From an uncultured Hyphomonas sp. (lineage in GTDB: Bacteria; Pseudomonadota; Alphaproteobacteria; Caulobacterales; Hyphomonadaceae), in NCBI RefSeq assembly GCF_963675305.1, contig NZ_OY776147.1, forward strand, positions 372,001 through 436,000: a stretch of DNA of 64,000 bases, given 5' to 3'. This document shows positions 43,824-54,371 of the stretch, one piece after another. A program made the translations under genes and the position numbers. The first letter of the stretch is position 1; each line of letters begins with the position of its first letter. The notes under the pieces are model-generated. The model ran no database searches. It saw only the letters and a list, made by a program, of their open reading frames with translations, and was not told the origin of the DNA.

Positions 43824-46800
43824 ATGAACAATCAGACTGCCGCCGCCGATCCGCTTGATCAGGTGTTGACGCAGGTCCGGCTGGAGTCAGGCAATGAAGA
43901 CCTGAGCGGCCTGGAACCGGCCGATATTGAAACACTGGCCCGCGGTTTGTGGAGCTGGGCTTCAGTGCTTCCGGCCGGTGAGCAGAAGGTCCGTATCCTT
44001 GCCGATGCGGAGGGGGCGTCTGGCAAACTTGGCCGCAGCATTCTCGAAACAGCCAGTCCGGACATGCCGTTCCTGGTCGATTCGCTGCTGGGGGAGTGTG
44101 CCGACCAGGGATTTGAAGTCCGCACCCTGTTCCACCCGGTTGTGCGACTGGCTGATGGGCGCATGATTTCGGTCATCCAGATTCATCTGCCGCGCCTGAC
44201 CGAGCGTGAGGCGGCCCGGCTGGAGGAGGGCGCCCGCCGGACGCTGAAGGATGCGGCTCAGGCGGTTGCGGACTTCAAGCCGATGAAAGAGCGGATGCGT
44301 GAAGAAATCCGCCGCCTGTCCGTTCTGGAAGAGCCCCGGCATGCTGATACGCATGAGGCGGTCGCATTCCTGGAATGGCTGACCAAGAACCATTTCGTCT
44401 TCCTCGGCTGCCGTGAATACCGGTTCGAAACCGATGCCGAAGGCCGCGTTCTGCCGGAAGAACCGATCATGATCGAGGGCAGCAATCTCGGCCTGCTGCG
44501 GGATGAGGATCTGAACGTCCTGTCCCGCGATGCCGAGCCGCTCGTGCTGACCCCCGGTATCGGCGAACTCCTGGAGGAGCCTTTCCCCCTGATCGTTGCC
44601 AAGTCGACCCTGATCAGCCGCATCCATCGCCGCGTTGCGTGCGATTATGTGGGCGTCAAGCAATATGACGAGCAGGGCAGGGTGAATGGCGAGGTCCGGT
44701 TCCTCGGCCTGTTTACCGCGGAGGCCTATGACGAGACGGCCCGCTCCATCCCGTTCATCCGCCGCCGTGTGCTGAAGGTGATCGCGTCCTCCGGTGCGAC
44801 GCCGGGCGGCCATACCGAAAAAGCGATTGCGAACCTCCTGGAAACCTGGCCGCGCGACGAGCTGTTCCAGACCGGTTCGAAAGTGCTGGCCCCGATGATC
44901 ATGGGGGCCCTGCACCTGATCGGGCGGCCGCGGACGCGACTGTTCCTGCGCCGCGATCAGTTCGACCGCTTCGCCTCCGCAATTGTGTACGTGCCGCGTG
45001 AGGCCTACGACACCACGCTCCGTGAACGTATCACAGAGACGCTTGAGCGGGCCTATAATGGCCATCTGATCCGTTTCCAGCCCTATTTCGATACGGGTCC
45101 GCTGGCGCGCGTTCATTTCCAGATCGCCATTGACCGAAGCCATCCGGAGCCGGATGTCGAGGAACTGGAGGCGGAAATTACCCGTCTTGCCCGCACCTGG
45201 GACCAGGCCTTGCGCGAAGCCATGATGCAGGCCGACCTCGACCCGGCTGACGCGGAAGGGGCCCGAACCTTTATCGGCGCATTTAACGCTGCCTATCGCG
45301 AGGCGTTCACGCCGGAAGAGGCAATGCGCGATGTTGCCATGATGGCACGTCTCAGCTCCGGCGCGCCGATCGTGGCGCGGGCATACCGGGCTGGGCAGGA
45401 GGATGCCGACAAGATCCGGGTGAAGATTTACTCCCGGAACGGATCGATCCCGCTATCGCGCTGCGTGCCGGTCTTCGAGAAAATGGGGCTGTTTGCGGCC
45501 TTCGAGACCGGGTATCCGATTCGCCCGGCCGAGACACCGGTTCCCGACGCGCCGGATGTTTACTGGGTCCACGACCTGTCGATGCGCACCGAAAACGCGG
45601 CGTCCATCGATCTCGACGAAGTGGCCCGGCGTCTTGAAGACGCGTTCGTGGCTGTCTGGAGCGGGTATGCGGAGAATGACGGGTTCAACCGGCTTATCCT
45701 TTCGGCTGGTGCGACCTGGCGCGAAGCGGCGCTGATCCGCACCTTGTGCGCCTATCGCCGGCAAACCGGGCTGGACCAGCCCCAGGATGTCCAGGAGGCG
45801 GCGCTCGCCCGCTATCCGCAGTTGACGCGCCAGCTGATCGAGCTCTTCGCCTGCCGCTTCGACCCGGCGAAGGAACTCAGTCTGCGCCAGCGGGAAGAGG
45901 CGTGCCGTGAGATTTGCGGCCGGATCGAGACGAGCCTGCGGGACGTGTCCGCGCTGGCAGACGATCAGGTCCTGCGCCGTCTGACAGACCTGATCCTTGG
46001 TGTGCAGCGGACCAATTTCTACCAGACCGCGGCCGATGGCGGGCCACACAGTTTTGTCAGCCTGAAGATCGCCAGCCGCGTGCTGCGCGAAATCCCGGAA
46101 CCCAAACCGTTCCGCGAGATCTACATGTCCAGCCCGAAGGTCGAAGGCGTTCACCTTCGCTTCGGCCCGGTCGCCCGCGGCGGCCTGCGCTGGTCTGACC
46201 GCGCCGCCGACTATCGCACCGAAGTGCTGGGCCTTGTGAAAGCGCAGCAGGTAAAGAACGCTGTCATCGTGCCAGTTGGCTCAAAAGGCGGCTTCTATCC
46301 GAAACAATTGCCCGACCGGTCAGACCGCAATGCCTGGTTCGAGGCCGGACGTGAGGCCTATAAGGAATTCATCACGGCGCTCCTGGAGCTGACCGACAAT
46401 CTGGTCGATGGCAAGGTCGTGCATCCGGCGGACACGGTCATCTGGGACGGAGAGGATCCGTACCTCGTCGTCGCCGCCGACAAGGGCACGGCCACCTTCT
46501 CCGATACCGCCAATGCGATCAGCCTCGCCAAAGGCCACTGGCTGGGCGATGCATTCGCTTCCGGCGGGTCGGCGGGGTACGACCACAAAAAGATGGGCAT
46601 CACCGCGCGCGGGGCGTGGGAAGCGGTCAAGCGCCATTTCCGGGAAATGGGCAAGGACATCCAGACAGAGCCTTTCACCGTGATCGGTGTTGGCGACATG
46701 AGCGGCGATGTCTTCGGCAACGGCATGCTGTTGTCGCCCGAAATCCGCCTCGTGGCGGCATTCAACCACATGCATGTCTTTGTCGATCCGGACCCGGTCG

Positions 46801-48551
46801 ATTCCGCGAAGAACCTCGCCGAGCGCCAGCGCCTGTTCGACCTGCCGCAATCGAGCTGGGAAGATTATGATACCAGCCTCATTTCTGAAGGCGGCGGCGT
46901 GTTTGCCCGGTCTGCCAAGTCGATCAAGCTGAGCGATGAGATCAAGTCACTGACAGGCCTCAGCGCGGATGAGGTCACGCCCGACCAGCTGATCCATGCC
47001 TTGCTGAAGACGCAGGCAGATCTGCTCTGGTTCGGCGGCATCGGCACGTATGTGAAGTCTGACAGGGAAACCCATGGCGATGTGGGCGACCGCGCCAATG
47101 ACGCGATCCGGGTCGATGCGCACAAGCTGCGCGTCCGGGTTGTGGGGGAGGGCGCCAATCTCGGCCTGACACAGGCGGCCCGGATCGAATTTGCTCTGGC
47201 GGGCGGACGGATCAACACCGATGCCATCGATAACTCAGCCGGCGTCGACTCCTCTGACCACGAAGTGAATATCAAGATCCTTGCGGCAGATGCGATCCGG
47301 CTTGGAAATCTGAAGGAAGAGGACCGCAACAGCCTGCTGGCCGAAATGACCGATGACGTGGCCGCACACGTGCTGCGCCACAATTACGACCAGACGGCGG
47401 CACTGACGCTGGCGGAAGCGACCGTGAAACAGGACCATGAGGCACTTGAGCGGCTGATGGTGCATCTGGAAGACCGTGGTGTCCTGAACCGCGAGCTGGA
47501 AGTCCTGCCCGATCCCGGTGACATGAAAATGCGCGCCGATCAGGGGCAGGGGCTGACCCGGCCGGAACTCGCCGTGGTGCTTGCCTGGTCGAAGATCACC
47601 CTGTTCGACGACCTTGTCGCCTCTGACCTTCCGGATGATCCCTTCTTCGAGGATGTCCTGAAGGCCTACTTCCCGAGCCCGATCGATGCCTTTGGCGAGG
47701 CGATGGATGCCCACCGCCTGAAGCGGGAGATCATCGCCACGGTCCTCGCCAACCGGTCACTGGATATGGGTGGGCCGGTGACGATCTTCCGTATGCGGGA
47801 GATGACCGACACGACCGATATGGCGGCCATTGTCCGCGGTCTGGAGGCGGCCCGTGTCGTCCTCGACTTCGATGGCTTCCAGCGGGAAGTCGATGCGCTC
47901 GACAATGTGGTCCATGCCGATGTGCAGACGGATCTGCGCCTGCTGGCGGCCCAGGCGATGAGTGCAGCCGCAGCCTGGTTCGTGACGTCCATGCCGAAAG
48001 GCACACTGAAGGACCTGGTCGATGCCACGCATGCGCCGCTGAATGAGTTCAAGGCCGCGCTGGCGGACATTCACACGCATTTCCCGGCCGCGCAGATCGA
48101 ACGGTCTACCCGCACGCTGATGCGCCGCGGCGCACCGGAGGAACTGGCGCGCTGGGCCTCGGCCATGAGCCTGTTCGCGCAAGGCCTCGTGGTTGTCGAT
48201 CTCGCCCGGTCCACCGGCAAGACCGTGCCGGAGGCGGGCGAATGCTTCTTCCAGATCGGGGAAGCGCTGCGCCTCGACCGGCTTCGCGTGTCGGCGCTGG
48301 ATGGCTTGGCCAAGGCCGGTTTCTGGGACCGTGTTGCTGGCCGCCGCCTGATTGTGGAACTGGTTCAGACCCAGGCCGATGCGGCGCGTGATGCGTTGGC
48401 TGTCGGCGGGGCAGGGCCCTGGCTTTCCCACCATCAGGAAGGCCGCCGCGATATGCTGGCAACGCTGGCAGAGCTCGGCAAGGAAAAGGCATGGAGCTTT
48501 GCGAAGTTCGCGCTCGCCGCCGATGCGGTACGCCACTTCATGAAACGCTAG
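43824..48551 (+). CDS. gdhB: NAD-specific glutamate dehydrogenase, giant (180 kDa) type
   Basis: A 1575-residue protein of the large NAD-dependent glutamate dehydrogenase family, which converts glutamate to 2-oxoglutarate and ammonia. The catalytic region (about 760-1150) contains LRFGPVARGGLRWSDRAADY, the lysine-containing KNAVIVPVGSKGGFYPK, and GVGDMSGDVFGNGMLLS. Long N- and C-terminal regulatory regions with ACT-like folds are typical of the family. The gene stands alone and ends at a convergent hairpin. It favours glutamate catabolism and is often regulated by nitrogen state. Confidence 0.96.
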   Translation: MNNQTAAADPLDQVLTQVRLESGNEDLSGLEPADIETLARGLWSWASVLPAGEQKVRILADAEGASGKLGRSILETASPDMPFLVDSLLGECADQGFEVRTLFHPVVRLADGRMISVIQIHLPRLTEREAARLEEGARRTLKDAAQAVADFKPMKERMREEIRRLSVLEEPRHADTHEAVAFLEWLTKNHFVFLGCREYRFETDAEGRVLPEEPIMIEGSNLGLLRDEDLNVLSRDAEPLVLTPGIGELLEEPFPLIVAKSTLISRIHRRVACDYVGVKQYDEQGRVNGEVRFLGLFTAEAYDETARSIPFIRRRVLKVIASSGATPGGHTEKAIANLLETWPRDELFQTGSKVLAPMIMGALHLIGRPRTRLFLRRDQFDRFASAIVYVPREAYDTTLRERITETLERAYNGHLIRFQPYFDTGPLARVHFQIAIDRSHPEPDVEELEAEITRLARTWDQALREAMMQADLDPADAEGARTFIGAFNAAYREAFTPEEAMRDVAMMARLSSGAPIVARAYRAGQEDADKIRVKIYSRNGSIPLSRCVPVFEKMGLFAAFETGYPIRPAETPVPDAPDVYWVHDLSMRTENAASIDLDEVARRLEDAFVAVWSGYAENDGFNRLILSAGATWREAALIRTLCAYRRQTGLDQPQDVQEAALARYPQLTRQLIELFACRFDPAKELSLRQREEACREICGRIETSLRDVSALADDQVLRRLTDLILGVQRTNFYQTAADGGPHSFVSLKIASRVLREIPEPKPFREIYMSSPKVEGVHLRFGPVARGGLRWSDRAADYRTEVLGLVKAQQVKNAVIVPVGSKGGFYPKQLPDRSDRNAWFEAGREAYKEFITALLELTDNLVDGKVVHPADTVIWDGEDPYLVVAADKGTATFSDTANAISLAKGHWLGDAFASGGSAGYDHKKMGITARGAWEAVKRHFREMGKDIQTEPFTVIGVGDMSGDVFGNGMLLSPEIRLVAAFNHMHVFVDPDPVDSAKNLAERQRLFDLPQSSWEDYDTSLISEGGGVFARSAKSIKLSDEIKSLTGLSADEVTPDQLIHALLKTQADLLWFGGIGTYVKSDRETHGDVGDRANDAIRVDAHKLRVRVVGEGANLGLTQAARIEFALAGGRINTDAIDNSAGVDSSDHEVNIKILAADAIRLGNLKEEDRNSLLAEMTDDVAAHVLRHNYDQTAALTLAEATVKQDHEALERLMVHLEDRGVLNRELEVLPDPGDMKMRADQGQGLTRPELAVVLAWSKITLFDDLVASDLPDDPFFEDVLKAYFPSPIDAFGEAMDAHRLKREIIATVLANRSLDMGGPVTIFRMREMTDTTDMAAIVRGLEAARVVLDFDGFQREVDALDNVVHADVQTDLRLLAAQAMSAAAAWFVTSMPKGTLKDLVDATHAPLNEFKAALADIHTHFPAAQIERSTRTLMRRGAPEELARWASAMSLFAQGLVVVDLARSTGKTVPEAGECFFQIGEALRLDRLRVSALDGLAKAGFWDRVAGRRLIVELVQTQADAARDALAVGGAGPWLSHHQEGRRDMLATLAELGKEKAWSFAKFALAADAVRHFMKR

Positions 48552-48559
48552 AAAAAATG

Positions 48560-48590
48560 GTCCCGCACCGGAGGATGTCCGGTGCGGGAC
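48560..48590. terminator. Hairpin between convergent gdh and M1 peptidase genes
   Basis: GTCCCGCACCGG (48560-48571) pairs perfectly with CCGGTGCGGGAC (48579-48590) around AGGATGT. An A-rich stretch on the left side (GAAAAAATG) would read as a T run for the minus strand, so it likely ends the peptidase transcript and perhaps gdh as well. Confidence 0.7.
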
Positions 48591-48597
48591 AGTTTCA

Positions 48598-51327
48598 TCA
48601 GTCTTCCGAGAAGACCGCTTTGATCTCGTCGGCCGTGCTCGCTTTCTCGGCGCTGCACAGCTCGCCGCGCTCGACGCCCTGCTTGAGGGAGCGTTCATAG
48701 CCGGGGATCAGCTCTGCCTGGCTCTCAAAGAAGGCTTTTGCGTCCGCGACGTCTTCAGCGGTGCAGAAATAGCCGGTGACGCTCGCGGTCTGCGGTTTAC
48801 GGATCGACGGAATCTTCGCGACGATGGAGGCAAAATTGGTCTTCATCATCGGCCAGATTACCGGGCGGACTTCCGAATTGGCCAGCGAGGCGTGATAGAT
48901 CGTGTAGAGCTCATTGCCCGAGATCTCGTCGCCGAGGGCGCGCTTGAAGAGATCCATCACGATCGCTTCAGACCCATTGCCGGCAAGGGCTGACAGGATG
49001 GTGGCCCGTTCCGTCTGGTTCTGAGACGCGAGAACATAGGCAAGGGCGCCTTCATAGAAGGCCTGTCCCTCATCCTTCACGCCGATGGCGACCGCGGCGC
49101 CGAGGTCTGCGGCGGGAAGGGCCGATGGGTCTGCATCCTGTCCGATGCCGAGATAGGCTTTTGCCTGCCCGGCGAAGGCGGCCCGGTCATCCGCCCGGTT
49201 GCCCTCGTTCAGCAGAAGGTTCCAGAGCTTCGGCGCCAGGAGGCGTTCCGACGTGGTCAGGGCCGTGGCCGGGCGGTCGAAGAGGTATTCGCCGACAGGG
49301 CCGTAATTTGCTTCGACCCAATCGGCCAGTTCGGCCTTGCCGTCCGCATCGAGCGAGGCTTTCAGTGTTCCGATCATGTCGATCGATGCGCTGATCGCGG
49401 GAGCCGATCCGGTCGTCGCGGCTTCCAGCCCGGCCACCATGTCTGCGGCGCTGACCTTGCCGGCGCTGAAACCGGCATTGATGGAATCGGTCAGCATCAT
49501 CTGTTCGGCTGGCTTGAGAGACGCATAGTTGTCGCGCAGCGCAGCGGCATTGCCGGCATCGGTGACAAAGCGCCAATATCCGGCGCCGCCCGCATTCGGC
49601 ATCACCCAGTCCGGGCAGCTATCCAGCGCGATTGTGCTGGTCTTGCCGGACAGCATCTGCCGGACGATGTGATCGCCGGAGGCGTCATGCACGCGGGCCG
49701 CAAAGGGGATTTCCCAGGTCTGGGCTTCGGTGTCGATGGCCGAGCCGAGCGGCGCGTAGCGGCTTTGCGTGATGGCCAGTTCGCCCGTCCCGCCGGTGCA
49801 GCTGACCTGCACGTCCAGGAATGGAATACCCGGCTGGGCGATGAAGGAGGTGAAAGACGACACGACCTCCGGTTGGCCGGACCCGTCGGCAAGGCTCTGC
49901 ATGAAGTCTTCGGCCGTGGCCACGCCATCCTCGAAGCGGCGCATGTGCAGGCGCATGCCATCGCGGAACGCGTCCTCGCCGAGATAGGTCTCGAACATGT
50001 TCAGCACGCTGCCGCCCTTGCGGTAGGTGATGGAGTCGAACGCATCATTGATGTCGCCATTGGTCCGGATCGGGTTCCGGATCTGGCGGGTCGAAGCAAG
50101 GCTGTCGGTCGGCATCGCCGTCAGGCTGGACTGGATTGGGGCAAGATCCCATTCCCCGTCCGGATCGATGCCGTTCATCGTCTTGGAACTGATCCAGGTC
50201 GCGAAGGCTTCGTTCAGCCAGATGTCATTCCACCAGGCCGGGGTGACGAGATTGCCGAACCATTGGTGGCCGAGCTCGTGCGCATGCGTGTTGAAGATGG
50301 CGCGCCGGCGGGCGAGCGAGGTCCGGTCATCGATCAGCAGGGCGCTTTCGCGGTAGACGATGGCGCCGGCATTCTCCATCGCGCCATAGGCAAAGTCTGC
50401 GGCGGCGATCAGGTCGAGTTTTCCATAAGGATAGGGATAGTCGAAATAGGCTTCCTGCCACTCGACCATTTCATCCGTGATGTCGAGCGCATCGGCGAGT
50501 TTCTCGCCTTTTCCGGCGGCCGCGAATCCGCGCAGCGGCACCGGCTCGGCCCGGACAGCCGTCGCTGGGATCGGCTCTGCGATCACCTCGTCATAGGGGC
50601 CGACCATCAGGGCAACCAGATAGGACTGGATCGGACGCGTCGTTACAAAACTGTGGCGCACCATGCCGTTGCCGAGGTCTTCGGAGCCGGTTTCTGCGCC
50701 GTTCGCGGCGACTTCCATGCCTTCCGGCGCGGTGACCGTCAGCGTGTAGGGGGTCTTGAAGCGCGGCTCGTCAAAGGAAGGGAACATGCGGCGGGCATCG
50801 ATCGGCTCCATCTGCGTGACGAGATAGGGCAGGCCAGCCTGTTCCACCTTGTAAAGCCCGGCGAGGTTGAGATTGTAGGGCGCTTCATAGTCTATCACGA
50901 GCGTCGCCGGGCCGGCAGGAAGCGGCGCGGCAAAATCGATGCGGGAGACGCCATCGGCGGCTTCATCCCCGGTGAATGTGGCGGCGATCTCCATCCCGTC
51001 TGGCAGCACGGCCTTTACGGAGGAGACGACCGGGCCAAGCGCATGCATCCAGATGCGGGCGTGAGGTTTGTCGAGCGCCAGGTCGATTTCCTCATGCCCG
51101 GTAAAGCTCGCTGCGTTCGGGTCGGTGACCAGGTCCAGCCGGTAGGCCGTCGGGCGGACACCTTCAGGCAGCTGGCCGGTCGGCGCTTCGGCCTGGAGCA
51201 CCGGCGCCTGCATTGGCATAGCCGCTTCCGCGGCGGCGATCTCGGTATCTGCCGGCGTGCTGCAGGCGGAAAAAAGGACAAAAGAGGCGGCACCTGCAAG
51301 GAGAGCGGTCGCAAGTCTGGATTTCAT
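48598..51327 (-). CDS. M1 family aminopeptidase lipoprotein
   Basis: A 909-residue metallopeptidase of the M1 (aminopeptidase N / ERAP-like) family. The signal sequence ends LFSAC with a lipidation Cys near 22, so it is predicted to be in the periplasm or outer membrane. The exopeptidase motif GAMENAG is near 316, and the zinc site HELGH lies near 350 with the downstream Glu in WLNEAFATW. The C-terminal ERAP-type domain is present. It removes N-terminal residues from peptides. It converges with gdh. Confidence 0.93.
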   Translation of the reverse strand: MKSRLATALLAGAASFVLFSACSTPADTEIAAAEAAMPMQAPVLQAEAPTGQLPEGVRPTAYRLDLVTDPNAASFTGHEEIDLALDKPHARIWMHALGPVVSSVKAVLPDGMEIAATFTGDEAADGVSRIDFAAPLPAGPATLVIDYEAPYNLNLAGLYKVEQAGLPYLVTQMEPIDARRMFPSFDEPRFKTPYTLTVTAPEGMEVAANGAETGSEDLGNGMVRHSFVTTRPIQSYLVALMVGPYDEVIAEPIPATAVRAEPVPLRGFAAAGKGEKLADALDITDEMVEWQEAYFDYPYPYGKLDLIAAADFAYGAMENAGAIVYRESALLIDDRTSLARRRAIFNTHAHELGHQWFGNLVTPAWWNDIWLNEAFATWISSKTMNGIDPDGEWDLAPIQSSLTAMPTDSLASTRQIRNPIRTNGDINDAFDSITYRKGGSVLNMFETYLGEDAFRDGMRLHMRRFEDGVATAEDFMQSLADGSGQPEVVSSFTSFIAQPGIPFLDVQVSCTGGTGELAITQSRYAPLGSAIDTEAQTWEIPFAARVHDASGDHIVRQMLSGKTSTIALDSCPDWVMPNAGGAGYWRFVTDAGNAAALRDNYASLKPAEQMMLTDSINAGFSAGKVSAADMVAGLEAATTGSAPAISASIDMIGTLKASLDADGKAELADWVEANYGPVGEYLFDRPATALTTSERLLAPKLWNLLLNEGNRADDRAAFAGQAKAYLGIGQDADPSALPAADLGAAVAIGVKDEGQAFYEGALAYVLASQNQTERATILSALAGNGSEAIVMDLFKRALGDEISGNELYTIYHASLANSEVRPVIWPMMKTNFASIVAKIPSIRKPQTASVTGYFCTAEDVADAKAFFESQAELIPGYERSLKQGVERGELCSAEKASTADEIKAVFSED

Positions 51328-51449
51328 GGGAGGATCTCTTTGGTGAATATTCAGGCCTTTTTTGAACCACAGCTTTTTCCGTTCGGATAGACGTTCTTTA
51401 CTCCTCTGGATTAACTATCGTGTGACGACAGCCTGGGGGCTTGCAGCCC

Positions 51450-52124
51450 ATGATCAGACTTTATCACTGGAACCTTGATCCGGCCGGACGGCTGGTCCGT
51501 CTCTGCCTCGCCGAGAAGGGGCTGGGATTTGAGACTGTGGAGTCCGCGCCCTGGTCGCCGCATCCGGACCTGAAACTGCTCGGCCCCGGCGCTGTGGCCC
51601 CGGCGCTGCTGCAGGATGGGACGGGCGGCCGCATCGTGGCGGTGGGGACGCGGGCAATCTGCGAATTCCTCGAGGAATCGGTTGAAGGCCAGCATTTGCT
51701 GCCGCTGCATCCCGGCCAGCGGGCCGAAGCGCGGCGCCTCTGGGCCTGGGTCGAGGAGGGCTTCGAGGAGGTCACCGACAAGCTTCTGACCGAGCGGGTG
51801 ATGCAGTGGGTCCGGCGTGACCGCCAGCCGGATTCCGAAAAACTCCGCCGGGGCGCGCACACGCTGCGCGGGCGGCTGACCTTCCTGAACGCGCTGGTCG
51901 AGACCCATGGTTTCATTGCCGGGCGGGACCTGACGCTGGCCGATCTGGCCGCGGCGGCGCACCTTTCGGCCTGCGATTATTTCGGTGATGTGGAATGGGC
52001 CGCCGTGCCGGACCTGCGCACCTGGTATGCGCGGCTGAAATCGCGGCCGAGCTTCCGTCCGCTGCTTGCCGACCGGCTGGCTGCCGTGCGACCTTCGCCG
52101 CACTATGCCGACCTTGATTTCTGA
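51450..52124 (+). CDS. Glutathione S-transferase
   Basis: A 224-residue glutathione S-transferase. The thioredoxin-like N-domain carries the glutathione-binding region (MIRLYHWNLDPAGRLVRLCL then APALLQDG), and the helical C-domain contains the conserved GRDLTLADLAAAAHLSACDY block near 150-170. It probably conjugates glutathione to electrophiles. The ATG at 51450 is chosen as it begins the first beta strand. Its end overlaps the queG start by 20 bases. Confidence 0.88.
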   Translation: MIRLYHWNLDPAGRLVRLCLAEKGLGFETVESAPWSPHPDLKLLGPGAVAPALLQDGTGGRIVAVGTRAICEFLEESVEGQHLLPLHPGQRAEARRLWAWVEEGFEEVTDKLLTERVMQWVRRDRQPDSEKLRRGAHTLRGRLTFLNALVETHGFIAGRDLTLADLAAAAHLSACDYFGDVEWAAVPDLRTWYARLKSRPSFRPLLADRLAAVRPSPHYADLDF

Positions 52125-53238
52125 CCCGGCGGGCCGCGCCGACTTTGCCAGACAGCACGCCCTGACGCTCGGTTTCGATGCGGTCGGCATTGCGCGGGCG
52201 GATGAGGCGTGGGCGGCGTCTGAACGGCTGGAGGCGTTCGTCGAGGCCGGCCATCACGGCACGATGGCGTGGATGGAGACGACGCTGGAGCGGCGGCGCA
52301 CGCCAGTTTCCATGTGGGCGGGCGCAAAGTCGGCCATCACCGTCGCCCTGAATTATGGCCCGGACCATGATCCGATGGAGACGCTCCAGCAGCGGGAATG
52401 CGGGAACATCTCCGTCTATGCGCGGGGGAGGGACTATCACGATACGCTGAAATCCCGCCTGAAACAGCTCGCCCGGGAATTCGTGGCGAAGACCGGCGCG
52501 GAGGTGAAAGTCTTTGTCGACACCGCACCGCTGATGGAAAAACCGCTGGCGGCGAAAGCCGGGCTTGGCTGGCAGGGCAAGCACACGAATTTGGTCAGCC
52601 GGGAGCTGGGGTCATGGTTCTTCCTGGGTGTGATGCTGACCGATGCGGAGCTTCCCCCCGATACGCCGGAGACAGACCATTGCGGCAGCTGCCGGAACTG
52701 TCTCGACATCTGCCCGACCAAGGCTTTCCCCGCGCCGTACCAACTCGATGCGCGGCGGTGCATTTCCTATCTCACCATCGAGCACAAGGGCCCGATCCCG
52801 GAAGAGTTCCGCGCGGCGATGGGCAACCGGATATATGGCTGCGACGATTGCCTCGCCGTCTGCCCGTGGAACAAGTTCGCCAGCGCAGCCAGCGAGGCGG
52901 CTTTCCATGCGCGGGCCGAGCTGAAACTGCCGGGCCTCGATGAACTCGCCGCGCTCGACGATGCCGCCTTCCGCGAAGTCTTCTCCGGCTCGCCCATCAA
53001 ACGCATCGGGCGGGACCGCTTTGTGCGCAATGTCTGCATCGCGATTGGGAACTCCGGTGCGGTGCGGTTCGTTCCGCAGCTTGAGGATCTTGTGACAGAC
53101 GAATCCGCGCTGGTGCGCGGGGCGGCTGCATGGGCCCTCTTGCAACTCGACCCGGAGCGGTTCTCTTTCGCGCGGGCGCAGAACGTGCCCGGGGAGACAG
53201 ACCCCGATGTGCTGAGGGAATGGAACAGAGGCGCATGA
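52105..53238 (+). CDS. queG: Epoxyqueuosine reductase
   Basis: A 377-residue QueG, which reduces epoxyqueuosine to queuosine in tRNA anticodons with cobalamin and two 4Fe-4S clusters. The cluster motifs are CGSCRNCLDICPTKAF near 193-208 and CDDCLAVCPWNKF near 250-262. The start at 52105 is chosen within the end of the GST gene, because the protein then begins MPTLISDPAGRADFARQHA. It is translationally coupled to mtgA by an ATGA overlap. Confidence 0.94.
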   Translation: MPTLISDPAGRADFARQHALTLGFDAVGIARADEAWAASERLEAFVEAGHHGTMAWMETTLERRRTPVSMWAGAKSAITVALNYGPDHDPMETLQQRECGNISVYARGRDYHDTLKSRLKQLAREFVAKTGAEVKVFVDTAPLMEKPLAAKAGLGWQGKHTNLVSRELGSWFFLGVMLTDAELPPDTPETDHCGSCRNCLDICPTKAFPAPYQLDARRCISYLTIEHKGPIPEEFRAAMGNRIYGCDDCLAVCPWNKFASAASEAAFHARAELKLPGLDELAALDDAAFREVFSGSPIKRIGRDRFVRNVCIAIGNSGAVRFVPQLEDLVTDESALVRGAAAWALLQLDPERFSFARAQNVPGETDPDVLREWNRGA

Positions 53239-54317
53239 AGAAGAAGCCGCCGGGAAAGCTGCCAGCAAAGTCTCAGGGCCGCAGCCTGATGACCTATCTG
53301 GGCTGGGCCCTGAAATTTGCGCTCGGCCTGTTCGTGGGCGTGCATATCTATGCGCTCGTACTGAAGGCGGCGCCGGTTCCCGGCACGGTGCTGATGACGC
53401 AGCGCGCGATTGGCGGCGAGCAGATCAAGCGCAACCTGGTCTCCATCGACGATATTTCTCCCAATCTGGTCCTCGCCGTGATCGCGGCGGAGGATACCCG
53501 CTTCTGCCAGCATAGCGGCGTTGACCGGGACGCCATCGAGAAAGCGATCAGCGACTATCAGAAGGGCAAGGGCCTGCGCGGCGCCTCCACCATTACCCAG
53601 CAGACGGCGAAGAATGTCTTCCTGTGGAATGGCGGCGGCTTTGCCCGCAAGGCGGTGGAAGCCTGGCTCGCCACCTTTATCGACGGCATGTGGGGCAAGC
53701 GCCGGGTGATGGAAGCCTATCTGAACGTCGCCGAATGGGGCGACGGGATTTTCGGGGCTGAAGCGGCGGCGCGCGCCCGGTTTGGCAAATCGGCCGCCGA
53801 CCTGACAGAGCGGGAGGCCGCGCTGCTGGCCGCCGTGCTGCCGAGCCCGAACAAATGGCGGCTCGATCCGCCGGGGCCGTATGTGTCGAAGCGCGCGAGC
53901 ACGCTGCAGGCGCGCATGCGGGTGGTTCGTTCCGAAGGCCTCGCGTCCTGCGTGCTGGACGGGCAGGCGGTGCGCCGCTCTGCACCGAAACGTCCGGCAG
54001 AGCCGGCGCCTGCCGCGCCGCAGGAGACCCGTCCGGATGTACAGCCTGAAACCCCGGCCGCCCGGCCCTCCCTGCCGGACCTGCCGCCACCTCCGGAAGA
54101 GGGGGGCGACGACGCGCAGGATGAGGCGGTGACGGAGACGCCGGATGAGTTCGACAGTTTCCTTCAGGATGCCGAGGACCGGTTCCGCGAGCAGGAGACA
54201 CCGCCCGCCCCGGTGCCTGCTGATGATCCCGCTCCGGAGCCGGACAGCACAGATCCGGATGCAGAGACGAATTCCGGTCCGGCCGATCTGCGCCCGAAGC
54301 CACTGGAGCCGGAATAG
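53235..54317 (+). CDS. mtgA: Monofunctional peptidoglycan glycosyltransferase with C-terminal tail
   Basis: A 360-residue enzyme that polymerises lipid II into glycan strands. A membrane helix (about 20-42) is followed by the GT51 domain, with EDTRFCQHSGVD near 90 and STITQQTAKN and RRVMEAYLNVAEWG. The family usually ends near residue 245. Here an extra 115 residues follow (about 245-360) made of Pro, Glu, Asp and Ala, with PDLPPPPEEGG. This tail has no recognised domain and would lie in the periplasm. It starts in an ATGA overlap with queG. Confidence 0.92.
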   Translation: MKKKPPGKLPAKSQGRSLMTYLGWALKFALGLFVGVHIYALVLKAAPVPGTVLMTQRAIGGEQIKRNLVSIDDISPNLVLAVIAAEDTRFCQHSGVDRDAIEKAISDYQKGKGLRGASTITQQTAKNVFLWNGGGFARKAVEAWLATFIDGMWGKRRVMEAYLNVAEWGDGIFGAEAAARARFGKSAADLTEREAALLAAVLPSPNKWRLDPPGPYVSKRASTLQARMRVVRSEGLASCVLDGQAVRRSAPKRPAEPAPAAPQETRPDVQPETPAARPSLPDLPPPPEEGGDDAQDEAVTETPDEFDSFLQDAEDRFREQETPPAPVPADDPAPEPDSTDPDAETNSGPADLRPKPLEPE

Positions 54318-54371
54318 GCGCCAGCACATGCGACGCCCGTGAAGGCGCTTGGTGGGTAGGCTGAGCTTTCA

